The notes beneath the pieces are model-generated. The model was given only the letters and a program-made list of their open reading frames with translations, did no database searches and was not told where the DNA came from. Positions 34,201 to 42,789 of a stretch of 64,000 bases of DNA are shown here, piece after piece (within the stretch, counting starts at the first letter, position 1; every line of letters starts with the position of its first letter). The translations under genes and the position numbers were made by a program. This DNA is from an uncultured bacterium (GTDB taxonomy: Bacteria; Verrucomicrobiota; Kiritimatiellia; CAIKKV01; CAITUY01), in NCBI GenBank assembly GCA_903908715.1, contig CAIVSY010000033.1, positions 1-64,000 of the forward strand, in the 5' to 3' direction.

Positions 34201-36656
34201 TTGCCGATTCGCAGGATCTTCGGTTTGCCGAGATGAGCGGGCCAGTCCAATACGGTTGGGATTCCGGGGAACACGTCGAAGAAGTTGTCTGGCAACGCCC
34301 GTTCCCCGTCGAGATCCAGGCAGACCCGCCAGGCGAAGGTGCGGCTGGTGAAGACCGCCTTGCCGCCCGCGAGCCGGACATTCACCCTGGCCTTCGGCCA
34401 TTTCATCTCGCGGAAGAGGGGGAGGATGAGCGTGTCGCGCGCCACTTCACGGCCGTCCATGTTCAGCACGGCGAAGGCGATATGCGACTTCTCGCCCAGC
34501 TTGTCCCATCGGGCGGCGTTCCATTCCGCGACTGGCGTGCTGGCATTGGCGGGGAGGGTAACGGCGGTGGTCTGGTCCAGCGGATAGGATCCGTTCAGGG
34601 CCATGAGACCGAAACGGAGTGTAGCGGTGGTTGCCGGGCCCTCGTTTATGCCGTAGATGCGGACCTTGCCACCTTCGCGGATGATGGCGACGGTGAGGGG
34701 TGCCATGGCGCGCTTCACCGGCCAGAAAGCCGGGGTACGGCGCAGGTAGTAATCCACGGTCGTCCAGCTTCTCGTGCAGGGCCAGACGTCATTGTACATC
34801 CAGAAGATGGCCGCGGAGCTGCTGAACATCCGGCGGCGGAAGTTGCGGATATATTCGCCGAGCGCGGCGCCCTGGATAAGACCGCCCCAGTAGACGTAGT
34901 CCTCGATCGTCATGCCGGATATCGGTCGGCCGGTCCAGTTCGCGATCATCTTGTCGGGTGTGTAGCAGGGCATCCAGTGCCAGTATGTTACGCTGTTGTC
35001 GTGTAATTCCCATGCGAAGGAACCGACGCGGTCAGTGCAGGCGCGAACGGTCGGGAGGGAATTCGGTCCGAGAATTCCGCCCTCGTTGGGGAAGCGGCTG
35101 ATCATGTCGCGGTACTTGCGGAAGTCCGTCTTGCTGAACCCGACGCCCCACGGATGCTGATCGCCGATGTGATCCGCGCCGGGGTTCTCGGCCACGTTGC
35201 CGGGTGAAAAGGGGGAACTGGGTTGATAGTAGCGGGTGCCGTCCTCGGCCGCGAGGATGCGGGGCAGCACCATGTGGAAGAGGGCGTAGTCCGGGAATGC
35301 GACGCCCTGGTCGTAGCCCCAGTCGTAGTTGCCGCACTCCATCTCGTTGTTGCCGCACCAGATGACCAGGCTGGGCCGGTGCGCGAGGCGGCGGACCTGG
35401 TAGGTGGCTTCGCGCTTGACGTCGGCGAGGAAAGCGGCGTCGGTTGTCGGGTACTTTGCGCAGGCGAAGATGAACTCCTGCCAGACGAGGATACCGTGCT
35501 GGTCGCAGAGGTCGTAGAAGTCCTCGCTCTCGTAGAGGCCGCCACCCCAGACACGGAGGAGGTTGAAATTTGACTCCAGGGCGAGTGCGATGAGGGCCTT
35601 GTAGCGTTTGCGGTCGATCCGCGAGAGGATGAGGTCTGCCGGCACGAAGTTGCCGCCCTTGCAGAAGATCGGCTTGCGGTTTACCTCGACGATGAAATAG
35701 CGGCCGGTTTCAGGGTGCTTCTCCTGGCTCACGCGCACATGGCGGAAGCCGACACGCTTTGTCCTGCTGCCGACATCCTTCAGTTCGACTTGGACAGTGT
35801 AGCGGTTCTGGGCGCCATGGCCGACGGGCCACCAGAGCTTTGGTTTTGCGACTGGTACGGTGAGTTCCAGCCGGTTCATGCCGGGTTTGAGGGTGACATC
35901 CTGCGAGACGCTGTGGCCGGCAACCTTGACGGTGAGGCTTGTCTTGAGGGGCGTTTCGCCAAGGTTTTCGGCGAACACCCGTGCCGTGACCTTGCCGGAC
36001 ACCAGGTCGTCCGCGAGTTCCGACAGCACGACACAGTCGTCCCAGCGCGACGACCTGGCAGTCTCGAGCCAGACATGGCCCGGGATGCCGACATTGAGCA
36101 GGCGAGGCGACCAATCCCAGCCGTGTTCGCTCTGGGTTTTGCGTAGCCAGGGTCTCTTTGTAAGCTGGGTGTTCTCGGTGTGCATCAGGCCGTCGGCCGA
36201 TCGGTGCATGGCGTGGAACAGACCGCTTTCCACCTGAACGATGAGCGTGTTCTCTCCTGCGGCGAGATCGGCTGTGACCTCGACCCGGCAGGGATAGAAG
36301 GCGTTGGCGTGGCGGCCTACCAGTTTGCCGTTCAGATAGATGGCGGCTGCGAGGTCCAGGCACTCGAACGTGAGCCATGCGCGCTCACCCCTGGCCAGTT
36401 TCGGCATTCGGAAGGTGCGGTGGTAGCACCATTTCATTTCCTCAACCCAGCGGCAGCGGAGCACATTCGCTTCGAGATTCGGGTCTTCGATCACGCCGTG
36501 CTCCAGGAGTGTCTCGTGCACGCTGCCGGGGACCTGTGCCGGCCATGCGCGGTCCAGTGCGGCGGTTCCATCGAGCATATGCTCCAGGCGGTCCCCCCGT
36601 TCGGTGTCATTCCAGCGGATTTTCCAGACGCCGTCCAGGCTGATGCGGTTCTTCAT
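34197..36656 (-). CDS. GH2-family glycosidase, beta-mannosidase-like
   Basis: The protein has about 819 residues from the ATG at 36656. The N-terminal jelly-roll domain starts at once (RISLDGVWKIRWND) and includes LTFECLDLAAAIYLNGKLVG. Then come the immunoglobulin-like domain and the TIM barrel. The acid/base Glu lies in SLVIWCGNNEMECGNYDWG, typical of beta-mannosidases. The nucleophile is probably the Glu in SRFPNEGGILGPNSLPTV. No signal peptide is seen. Homologues begin close to this Met; an upstream ATG at 36749 would add 31 unlikely residues. The sulfatase gene lies 116 bases upstream on the same strand. The stop codon is provided by the repeat element at 33998-34200, so the native C-terminus may have been altered. 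Confidence 0.85.
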   Translation of the reverse strand: MKNRISLDGVWKIRWNDTERGDRLEHMLDGTAALDRAWPAQVPGSVHETLLEHGVIEDPNLEANVLRCRWVEEMKWCYHRTFRMPKLARGERAWLTFECLDLAAAIYLNGKLVGRHANAFYPCRVEVTADLAAGENTLIVQVESGLFHAMHRSADGLMHTENTQLTKRPWLRKTQSEHGWDWSPRLLNVGIPGHVWLETARSSRWDDCVVLSELADDLVSGKVTARVFAENLGETPLKTSLTVKVAGHSVSQDVTLKPGMNRLELTVPVAKPKLWWPVGHGAQNRYTVQVELKDVGSRTKRVGFRHVRVSQEKHPETGRYFIVEVNRKPIFCKGGNFVPADLILSRIDRKRYKALIALALESNFNLLRVWGGGLYESEDFYDLCDQHGILVWQEFIFACAKYPTTDAAFLADVKREATYQVRRLAHRPSLVIWCGNNEMECGNYDWGYDQGVAFPDYALFHMVLPRILAAEDGTRYYQPSSPFSPGNVAENPGADHIGDQHPWGVGFSKTDFRKYRDMISRFPNEGGILGPNSLPTVRACTDRVGSFAWELHDNSVTYWHWMPCYTPDKMIANWTGRPISGMTIEDYVYWGGLIQGAALGEYIRNFRRRMFSSSAAIFWMYNDVWPCTRSWTTVDYYLRRTPAFWPVKRAMAPLTVAIIREGGKVRIYGINEGPATTATLRFGLMALNGSYPLDQTTAVTLPANASTPVAEWNAARWDKLGEKSHIAFAVLNMDGREVARDTLILPLFREMKWPKARVNVRLAGGKAVFTSRTFAWRVCLDLDGERALPDNFFDVFPGIPTVLDWPAHLGKPKILRIGN

Positions 36657-36772
36657 GGGTTTGTCTGCTTTCGGGTTAGGTTTTTCTGAGTGGATCGGTT
36701 TTCTATGGGAAAGCTGCGGATCATGCGCACGAGCAGCCGTCATGTTCATCCGGTCTGTCGGGTGTTTTTTTG

Positions 36773-38332
36773 TCAGTAGTCATCGAGTAGCGCGGCGTCA
36801 ACTTCAGGCATTGTGTCGAGCTTCCAGATGTCGACAGGCACATCATTTTCCTGTTTCGGGCCGGGAGTGCTGCGTCCGTCAGCGACCAGTTGCTTCAACG
36901 AATGGACCAGTTCCTTGACCTTTTCCGGTTGTTCGGCTTGCAGGTTGTGTGTTTCGCCGGGGTCTGCCTGTATGTCGTACAACTGGACCAGGGGGCGGCC
37001 GGATCGGGCAGCCTCGGCATCGTCAAGGGTCCAGCCGCCTGATCCGGGGCAAAGCACGAGTTTCCATTGGCCCTGACGAATGGCAAACTTGCCGCTGATA
37101 GAGTGATGCACCATTGTCTTGCGGCCGCTGATGTCCGTTCCCCTGAACAGCGGCATCATGCTGAAGCTGTCCTCCCCGGCATTGTCCGGTAGTTCTGCGC
37201 CAACGATATCCGCACATGTCGCCATGAGGTCTGACAGGCATACCAGGGAGCCACACTCCGTTCCGGGTTTGATCATTCCGGGCCAGCGGGCCACGCATGG
37301 GATGCGATGGCCGCCGTCCCAGGCGTCCGATTTGTACCCGCGATATGGGCCGCTGGGGAAGTGCCCCTGTTCTTCCAGGTCCCTTGCGCCAATGTAGGGC
37401 GCGCAACCGTTATCGCTGGCAAAGATCACAAGCGTGTTGTCGGCCACGCCGTGCCTCGCAAGTGAATCGAGCACGCGACCGAATACATCGTCGGTCTCGA
37501 TGACCAGGTCGGCGTAGAGATTGTTCAGTCCGCTTTTGCCGATGAAAGGCTTGTTGACCGACAGCGGAGTATGCGGAGAGGTCATGGGGAGATACAGGAA
37601 GAACGGTTCAGCGGCTTCGGCCCGTTCCCTGATATAGCAGTCTGCCTTCTCTGCCCACGTCGGCAGCAGTTGCTCGAAATGCCAGTAAGGCATGGCCGGT
37701 CCTTGCAGGCTGGCCTGATTACTGCCGAGCAGGCGTGCGGGCAAGAACTCAGACGGAATGCCGACCGTGTGGTCATTCTCAATGAAGCAATAGGGTGGCC
37801 AGTTCGGGATGTCGACGCCAAAATAGTAGTCGAACCCGCGCCTGGTTGGCCCTCCTGTTGTGGGTTTCTGGAAGGCCGCCCGCCAGCGCAGCCGTTGCTG
37901 TTCGCTTGCTTGCAGATTGTGGGCGGGAGTACTGTCATACCCGTGCGCCGGACGGAAGTCTTCGTCAGCCTCGAAGTCCCACCCCTGTCCGAGATGCCAT
38001 TTGCCGATGCAGGCACTGTGGTAGCCGTGCTGCTTGAGGAATCCCGGCACGGTCAGGCGGTCTGCCGCAATGAGCGGGTCGCCGTACACCTCGACAATTC
38101 CCTGCTGCAAGCGGGAGCGCCAGTTGTAGCGACCGGTCAGCACGCTGTAGCGTGATGGTGAACAGACTGCCGAGCTGGAGTGGGCATCCGTGAATTTCAT
38201 GCCCTCACAGGCCAGGCGGTCGATGTTTGGGGTCTTAATCCTTCCATGCGGGTTCAGACACGACGCATCGCCATAACCCATGTCATCAACGAAAAAGAAG
38301 ACAATGTTTGTTTTTGCAGCTTGTGTTGACAT
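36773..38332 (-). CDS. Formylglycine-dependent sulfatase (arylsulfatase family)
   Basis: The protein has 519 residues. Asp16-Asp17 (FFFVDDMGYGD) begin the calcium site. Cys57 in the motif SAVCSPSRYSVLTGRY is converted to formylglycine, the catalytic aldehyde, by a maturase encoded elsewhere. Further landmarks are GKWHLGQ and FASDNGCAPY. There is no signal peptide, so it is probably cytoplasmic or periplasmic by an unseen route. The start at 38332 is supported by AAGGA seven bases upstream. It probably removes sulfate from an oligosaccharide later attacked by the GH2 enzyme encoded downstream. No sulfatase-maturing radical-SAM enzyme lies next to it. Confidence 0.93.
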   Translation of the reverse strand: MSTQAAKTNIVFFFVDDMGYGDASCLNPHGRIKTPNIDRLACEGMKFTDAHSSSAVCSPSRYSVLTGRYNWRSRLQQGIVEVYGDPLIAADRLTVPGFLKQHGYHSACIGKWHLGQGWDFEADEDFRPAHGYDSTPAHNLQASEQQRLRWRAAFQKPTTGGPTRRGFDYYFGVDIPNWPPYCFIENDHTVGIPSEFLPARLLGSNQASLQGPAMPYWHFEQLLPTWAEKADCYIRERAEAAEPFFLYLPMTSPHTPLSVNKPFIGKSGLNNLYADLVIETDDVFGRVLDSLARHGVADNTLVIFASDNGCAPYIGARDLEEQGHFPSGPYRGYKSDAWDGGHRIPCVARWPGMIKPGTECGSLVCLSDLMATCADIVGAELPDNAGEDSFSMMPLFRGTDISGRKTMVHHSISGKFAIRQGQWKLVLCPGSGGWTLDDAEAARSGRPLVQLYDIQADPGETHNLQAEQPEKVKELVHSLKQLVADGRSTPGPKQENDVPVDIWKLDTMPEVDAALLDDY

Positions 38333-38606
38333 TGTTTCCTTATCCTGCAACGGGATGGTCGAAAAACTCAAAATGGCACCTCAAAGCTGTCCCTTTCCTG
38401 TGAATCGGACAGAATATTTTACTTTTCAAAAAAAGCACATAATAAACTGCCTCGTTGTATCGTTATGATCAGCTATCAGGGTGATATGCGTCACCCTGCC
38501 TGCGTTCGGCCGTTCCGGCCGTTCTGCCGAATGTTGTTCACAGCATCGACAGGCATGGTACACTCCAGCCGCGGGCAATAATCAATTCCGGAATCGGAGG
38601 CGTCAC
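38333..38606. promoter_or_regulatory. Divergent intergenic region with a 22-bp perfect dyad
   Basis: The gap between the sulfatase and the TPR gene contains CAGGGTGA, six bases, TCACCCTG (38477-38498), a perfect inverted repeat with eight-base arms, a plausible operator. The part next to the sulfatase (38401-38460) is much richer in A/T than its surroundings. A weak -10-like TACACT lies at 38559-38564, and GGAGG at 38596-38600 is the ribosome binding site of the TPR gene. Confidence 0.4.
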
Positions 38607-41600
38607 ATGAAGAACGGTATGATTGCGACATTGATTTTGGCGGGATCTTTGGCTTGGTCTGGTGAAGTTGGGTCTGAGCTGCTGGGTGCCCGGGCTGTCA
38701 TTGAAAAGGCCCTGTCTGAATCCGGGCAGAAGACGGTGGAACAAACGCCTGCCGTCAAGGCTCGTATGGAATTGCGACGCGATATTGCCGCATTCCGCAA
38801 CGAGGCGACAAACCGTACGCCGCAGGAGGCGGCCGGGCAGTGGATGGGGCTTCTCGATCGGCTTTGGTCTTTGCCCGTCGATCCAGATGCGGATCCTTAT
38901 GCAAGTTCATCCTTCGGCGACTGGGAGGATGACGGTGCGGATTCCGAAGAGACCGGTGAAGAACAGATGGCCGGCCGACCCCTGTCGTTTGAGGAGCTTC
39001 TCAGGGCGCTTCCCGGGCCGGATGCCTGGCCGCACATGAAGGAAATGGCGGATCAGCGGGCGGACGCCACTCCCGGGTCGCGCGAGACGGCGCTCCGGTT
39101 GTTGTTCCGGTTCCTCGATGGGGACTGGGCGCAAATGGATGAATCGATCCAGCAGTTGGACAAGGCCCTGCGGGAAAGTTCGGGACGGTCGTATTACGGG
39201 GGGATGTATGGCGGAGCGGGGGATGTCCGGCGGGTATGGCTGCAGGTGAAGGGATTCACCTCGCCGGGCGATGTCGTACGCCAGTTCCGTGATGCGCTTG
39301 AACAGGCAAGCCGGGAGAACATGGGGCCGCCATCGATCGTTGTGCCTCCGCTTGTCGATCTGACGAGTGCCGAGGAGTCTGACGAGTTGCTTCGCAAGTG
39401 TCTTTTGACTCCCGGCCTGCGTCTGGAGATGCATCACCAGGGGGCAACGATGGACCGCCTGAAGGCCCTGGCCGTGGAAAGCATCGACAAGTTGCCGGCT
39501 CCGCGTTGGGAACTGGTCCGTTCCGTCAAGGATATCGCGTTGTTCGAGGCGATGGAGCGGCGTTTCCCCTCACGCAAGGAAGAAGAGGACCCTGCGAAGG
39601 TTGAGAATACCTTCGTGCGACAGGACGGGGTGCATGACCAGTACCGCAGGCAGGCGCAGCAAGTCTACGTGATGGCGCTGCTCAAGGCGGGGCGTGTGGA
39701 AGAGGCGTTCAGCCGGAGCCGTTCGGGCGATGGGCTGCAGGAGAACCCCGACCGGTTTCTGTTCGAGAATCTCGGATCCGAGCAGGTCGCGCAGGCAGGG
39801 CTGAGCGAGGTGGAGGCGGAACGGATGTTCAAGGCCATGGAACCCTTTGCCTGGAAGAATCCGGACCGTTTTCCGTGGAGCCTCTGGATGAATCTCGGCC
39901 TCATGGCGGGCCAGGGGGATGCCGTGGTCAAGACGCTGGCGACAGTCTCGACCAATACAAGCCTGGGCGTACGTCCGAAGATTACCCTGTTGGGTTCGCT
40001 TTCGCGCGCCTGTTTTGCGCTTGACCGGGTGGAGGAGGGCTTGACCGCGCTTCGCGGAATCACCACCGTTGACATAAGCAGGCTGCCGCCTGACCAGCAG
40101 AGGGAACTGATGGCCGGACAGAGGTCGATCGTGCTGAGCCTGCTGCGGCTGGGGCATCTGCTCCAGCGTGCGGATCTTCTTGAGGAGGGGCTGCGGCTGT
40201 CGTCCGTTAAGAGTGGGGGTTCCTACGACTATATGGAAGCCTCGCTGGGGCGCGATTTCCGTTATCCTACGGTATTGGGTTTGCTGGTGCAGTCGGGGCG
40301 TTATGCGGAGGCCGAGAAAAGGTTGCAGGAAGCGCTGGCGCAGGTTTTCAAGTCGTCGACCGAGCCGGGTGGCCGGATCCTGCCGCAGGCGCGTCAGCAG
40401 ACAGGGCAGATCATGGGCGCATTGCTGGCGGTCTACGAAAAGGCCGGACGCGATGAGGATGCGCTCTGGTTACTCGACGAATCCCCTTGGTGGCCGGACC
40501 GGGATCTGGGTGAGTCGCTGGTTTTTTCCGGTGAGGAGTTCATTCCCGCTGCGGCGCGCGTACTGGGAAAGGCCGGGCGGAACGGGGAAGCCGTCAGACT
40601 GGTGAAGGCATATTTGAATGCGCATCCCTCGGATGACCGGGCGTACGAGGTGCTGGTGTCGCTGGGCGACCCGGATCTGTCTGGCTGGTTGGACTCCCTG
40701 TACATGAGGGACCGGTTCGAGGAGCGTCCCTTGATCTGGAAGGCGGTTGTGTTGCGGCAGGCGGGCCGGCTGAAGGAAGCGGAAGAGGTTTGCCGCCGCG
40801 CCCTGAAGGTGGATCCGACCGACGGAGAACAGGAACCGGGCCAGCGTGTGAAGGCTTATGCCGTTCTGGCCGACATCCTGGAGGCCGGGCAGAAAACGGA
40901 TGATGCAAGGTTCTTCCGGAATGTGGTCCGGGCCGTGCGCATTGCGGAGGAGGGGGATGAGTTCTTTGAGGCTGGCCTTACTGCGAGGAGCCTTGCCAAG
41001 TTCCAGGAGGCCGAGGGACTGTTCGTGGATGCCTACTGCGTCCAGTGGCGCCTGGCGGAGCGGTTGTGGGCGGCAGGCAGGTTCGAGGAGGCCAACCGGC
41101 ATTATGCCATCGCCTTCGAGCGGATGCCGGAGCAGTTTGGCCAGGTGGCGAGTTTCTGTTTCGGCTGCCAGGGGGTATTCGAAAAGGAACAAAGCCGGAC
41201 GGTGGCGGAGCAGGTGTTGACACGCCTTTCGTCGACGCAGGGAGAGCGGCCGCAGGTGCATTTCCTGCTCGGGCAGCTTCGCGAGGCCCAGTATCGCTAT
41301 GCCGATGCCTACCGTTGTTTCAAGCGGGCGGTTGAACTCGACCCCGACTATCTTGATGCCTGGCGCAAGCTGTACGAGTTAAACCAGGCCCTGTATCTGC
41401 CCGGCAAGGAACGTGATGCCATCGTGTTCCGCGGCATGGAACTGGATCCATTGCGCCGTCATTTTGGTGCGGGATTGGAATCCGTGGGGGATATGCGGCG
41501 TTTGTGGGCACTGGCCGCCCGCCATTCGGGATTATCTGCGCCGCGCGGAAAGGTGTATGAACTCAAGGGTTCCGCCAAGGCGATTGCCGCGGAGAGGGCG

Positions 41601-41738
41601 GCGATCAGCGGTTCCCGTGAACTGCAGATGCGGTACAGTTATCGCCCGTATTGGGGATGGCGGGAGCCGGAAGCGAATCCGTCCGCCTTGTTGCTGAGGC
41701 ACCAGATGGTGCAGGCGCTTTGCCGGATCCTGCGGTAG
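38607..41738 (+). CDS. Large secreted TPR-repeat protein of unknown function
   Basis: The protein has 1043 residues. A signal peptide (MKNGMIATLILAGSLAWSGE) is followed by an acidic stretch (SSFGDWEDDGADSEETGEE). The rest is almost wholly helical TPR-type repeats; clear ones include KAVVLRQAGRLKEAEEVCRR and LAERLWAAGRFEEANRHYAI, and near the end QYRYADAYRCFKRAVELDPD. No catalytic domain is visible. It should be a periplasmic scaffold. The start is fixed by GGAGG six bases upstream; the longer upstream frame lacks a signal and is not credible. The small envelope gene 71 bases downstream may be its partner. Confidence 0.75.
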   Translation: MKNGMIATLILAGSLAWSGEVGSELLGARAVIEKALSESGQKTVEQTPAVKARMELRRDIAAFRNEATNRTPQEAAGQWMGLLDRLWSLPVDPDADPYASSSFGDWEDDGADSEETGEEQMAGRPLSFEELLRALPGPDAWPHMKEMADQRADATPGSRETALRLLFRFLDGDWAQMDESIQQLDKALRESSGRSYYGGMYGGAGDVRRVWLQVKGFTSPGDVVRQFRDALEQASRENMGPPSIVVPPLVDLTSAEESDELLRKCLLTPGLRLEMHHQGATMDRLKALAVESIDKLPAPRWELVRSVKDIALFEAMERRFPSRKEEEDPAKVENTFVRQDGVHDQYRRQAQQVYVMALLKAGRVEEAFSRSRSGDGLQENPDRFLFENLGSEQVAQAGLSEVEAERMFKAMEPFAWKNPDRFPWSLWMNLGLMAGQGDAVVKTLATVSTNTSLGVRPKITLLGSLSRACFALDRVEEGLTALRGITTVDISRLPPDQQRELMAGQRSIVLSLLRLGHLLQRADLLEEGLRLSSVKSGGSYDYMEASLGRDFRYPTVLGLLVQSGRYAEAEKRLQEALAQVFKSSTEPGGRILPQARQQTGQIMGALLAVYEKAGRDEDALWLLDESPWWPDRDLGESLVFSGEEFIPAAARVLGKAGRNGEAVRLVKAYLNAHPSDDRAYEVLVSLGDPDLSGWLDSLYMRDRFEERPLIWKAVVLRQAGRLKEAEEVCRRALKVDPTDGEQEPGQRVKAYAVLADILEAGQKTDDARFFRNVVRAVRIAEEGDEFFEAGLTARSLAKFQEAEGLFVDAYCVQWRLAERLWAAGRFEEANRHYAIAFERMPEQFGQVASFCFGCQGVFEKEQSRTVAEQVLTRLSSTQGERPQVHFLLGQLREAQYRYADAYRCFKRAVELDPDYLDAWRKLYELNQALYLPGKERDAIVFRGMELDPLRRHFGAGLESVGDMRRLWALAARHSGLSAPRGKVYELKGSAKAIAAERAAISGSRELQMRYSYRPYWGWREPEANPSALLLRHQMVQALCRILR

Positions 41739-41774
41739 GCTGGCCGGTTCTTTCCCGGCGGCAAGAAAAAATCC

Positions 41775-41802
41775 TTGCGCTGGCAATGGACGTGCTTATC
41801 AT
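41775..41802 (+). promoter_or_regulatory. Candidate promoter for the small envelope protein
   Basis: TTGCGC (41775-41780) and TATCAT (41797-41802) are 16 bases apart. The ATG at 41810 lies seven bases after the -10 hexamer, so the message would have little or no leader. Confidence 0.35.
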
Positions 41803-41809
41803 GGCTCCC

Positions 41810-42334
41810 ATGAAAACAAACACACTCATATTGCTGTCCGGGTTGGTCCTCCTGTTGGCGCTGGCGATCGGGAACGAGAGCCGCGCCGGAAATGTCCTGA
41901 GCCTTGGCGGCCGCTACCATCAGGCCCATTCGGCGTTCACGGATCTGCCGTACGGGGATGGAGACTTGTCGTACGGCGCTCTCTATGAGGTTCGCGAGGG
42001 CGACAGCACAGTGCAACTGGGCTGTTCCATGACGCCTGAGTTCGAGGACCGGGATGATATCGACTATGCCGTGACACCGGAACTGAACCTGATGTTCATC
42101 GACCGCATCTTCCAGGGTGGGGTGGGTATCCTTTCGTCCTACCTGAGCAAGACCGAGGAAGACAGTGAGTGGATGGACCTCTATTGGCAGTTGCTGCTTG
42201 GCTTGCGCATGGATCTTTCCAAGAGCGTGAGCTTGCAGGTGAGTGCCAGCTACGTGTTCGAGTCGTGGGATGATCTTGGCGACTTCGATTTCGAGGATGT
42301 GGAAGGCGTGGCCTATATCGGGTACGCGTTCTGA
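41810..42334 (+). CDS. Small outer-membrane beta-barrel-like protein
   Basis: The protein has 174 residues. A signal peptide (about 1-26, LILLSGLVLLLALAIGNESRA) is followed by amphipathic alternating strands: VLSLGGRYHQAHSAF, YGALYEVREGDSTVQLGCSM, DLYWQLLLGLRMDL, SVSLQVSASYVFES. It ends in IGYAF, and a C-terminal aromatic residue is usual for outer-membrane barrels. It resembles generic autotransporter-like or OmpW-size barrels but matches no named family by eye. In-frame ATG codons at 41801 and 41810 are both possible. It follows the TPR gene and is closed by a strong terminator. Confidence 0.6.
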   Translation: MKTNTLILLSGLVLLLALAIGNESRAGNVLSLGGRYHQAHSAFTDLPYGDGDLSYGALYEVREGDSTVQLGCSMTPEFEDRDDIDYAVTPELNLMFIDRIFQGGVGILSSYLSKTEEDSEWMDLYWQLLLGLRMDLSKSVSLQVSASYVFESWDDLGDFDFEDVEGVAYIGYAF

Positions 42335-42353
42335 TCGGTTCCGCGGGATGAGC

Positions 42354-42390
42354 GGGGAGATGGCGTTTGGCCATCTCCCCGTTTTTGTTT
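42354..42390 (+). terminator. Rho-independent terminator
   Basis: A perfect ten-base stem, GGGGAGATGG / CCATCTCCCC (42354-42363 and 42371-42380) with a seven-base loop, is followed by GTTTTTGTTT. It ends the envelope-protein transcript just before the promoter of the next operon. Confidence 0.85.
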
Positions 42391-42393
42391 GGT

Positions 42394-42422
42394 TTGATCG
42401 TGGGCGGGGATTGTCCTATGAT
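42394..42422 (+). promoter_or_regulatory. Sigma-70-type promoter for trpR-like gene and ileS
   Basis: TTGATC (42394-42399), 17 bases, TATGAT (42417-42422). This good match lies immediately after the terminator and about 45 bases before the regulator start. Confidence 0.6.
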
Positions 42423-42467
42423 GCGCGGCCTTATGAGAAGCAGATTCCAGGGGCTCTTCGGGAAAGG

Positions 42468-42785
42468 ATGCGGGCCGTGACGCGGCGTTCCGCCAATGGC
42501 GAAGCGGCGTTGCGGGAACTGGCCGGTGTGCTGAATCGCATGGACACCGCCGCCGAGGTCTACGAGGTGCTGTACGCGCTGCTCACTGCAAGGGAGCGGG
42601 AGAAGATCGCATTGCGCTGGAAACTGGTGGAATTGCTGGAGAATGGGATGCCCCAGCGCGCCATAGCGGCGGAGTTGGGAGTGAGCCTGTGCAAGATCAC
42701 GCGCGGCTCCCGGGAATTGAAGTACGGACCGGACGGATTCCGCAAGGCGATTCGCCGGGCTTTGGATCAGCAAAGGCAAGGGTAG
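42468..42785 (+). CDS. TrpR/YerC-family DNA-binding protein
   Basis: The protein has 105 residues. It is all-helical and carries the Trp-repressor pattern: LLTAREREKIALRWKLVELL, then the helix-turn-helix PQRAIAAELGVSLCKITRGS and RELKYGPDGF, closely paralleling the E. coli TrpR region ending ITRGSNSLK. Whether it binds tryptophan is unknown; the YerC/YecD branch of the family has no defined ligand. The reading frame continues upstream without a stop, but the promoter at 42394-42422 limits the start; ATG 42468 is preceded by GGAAAGG, rather close. It is followed after four bases by ileS, so it may regulate that operon or simply be co-expressed. Confidence 0.8.
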   Translation: MRAVTRRSANGEAALRELAGVLNRMDTAAEVYEVLYALLTAREREKIALRWKLVELLENGMPQRAIAAELGVSLCKITRGSRELKYGPDGFRKAIRRALDQQRQG

Positions 42786-42789
42786 GGGA

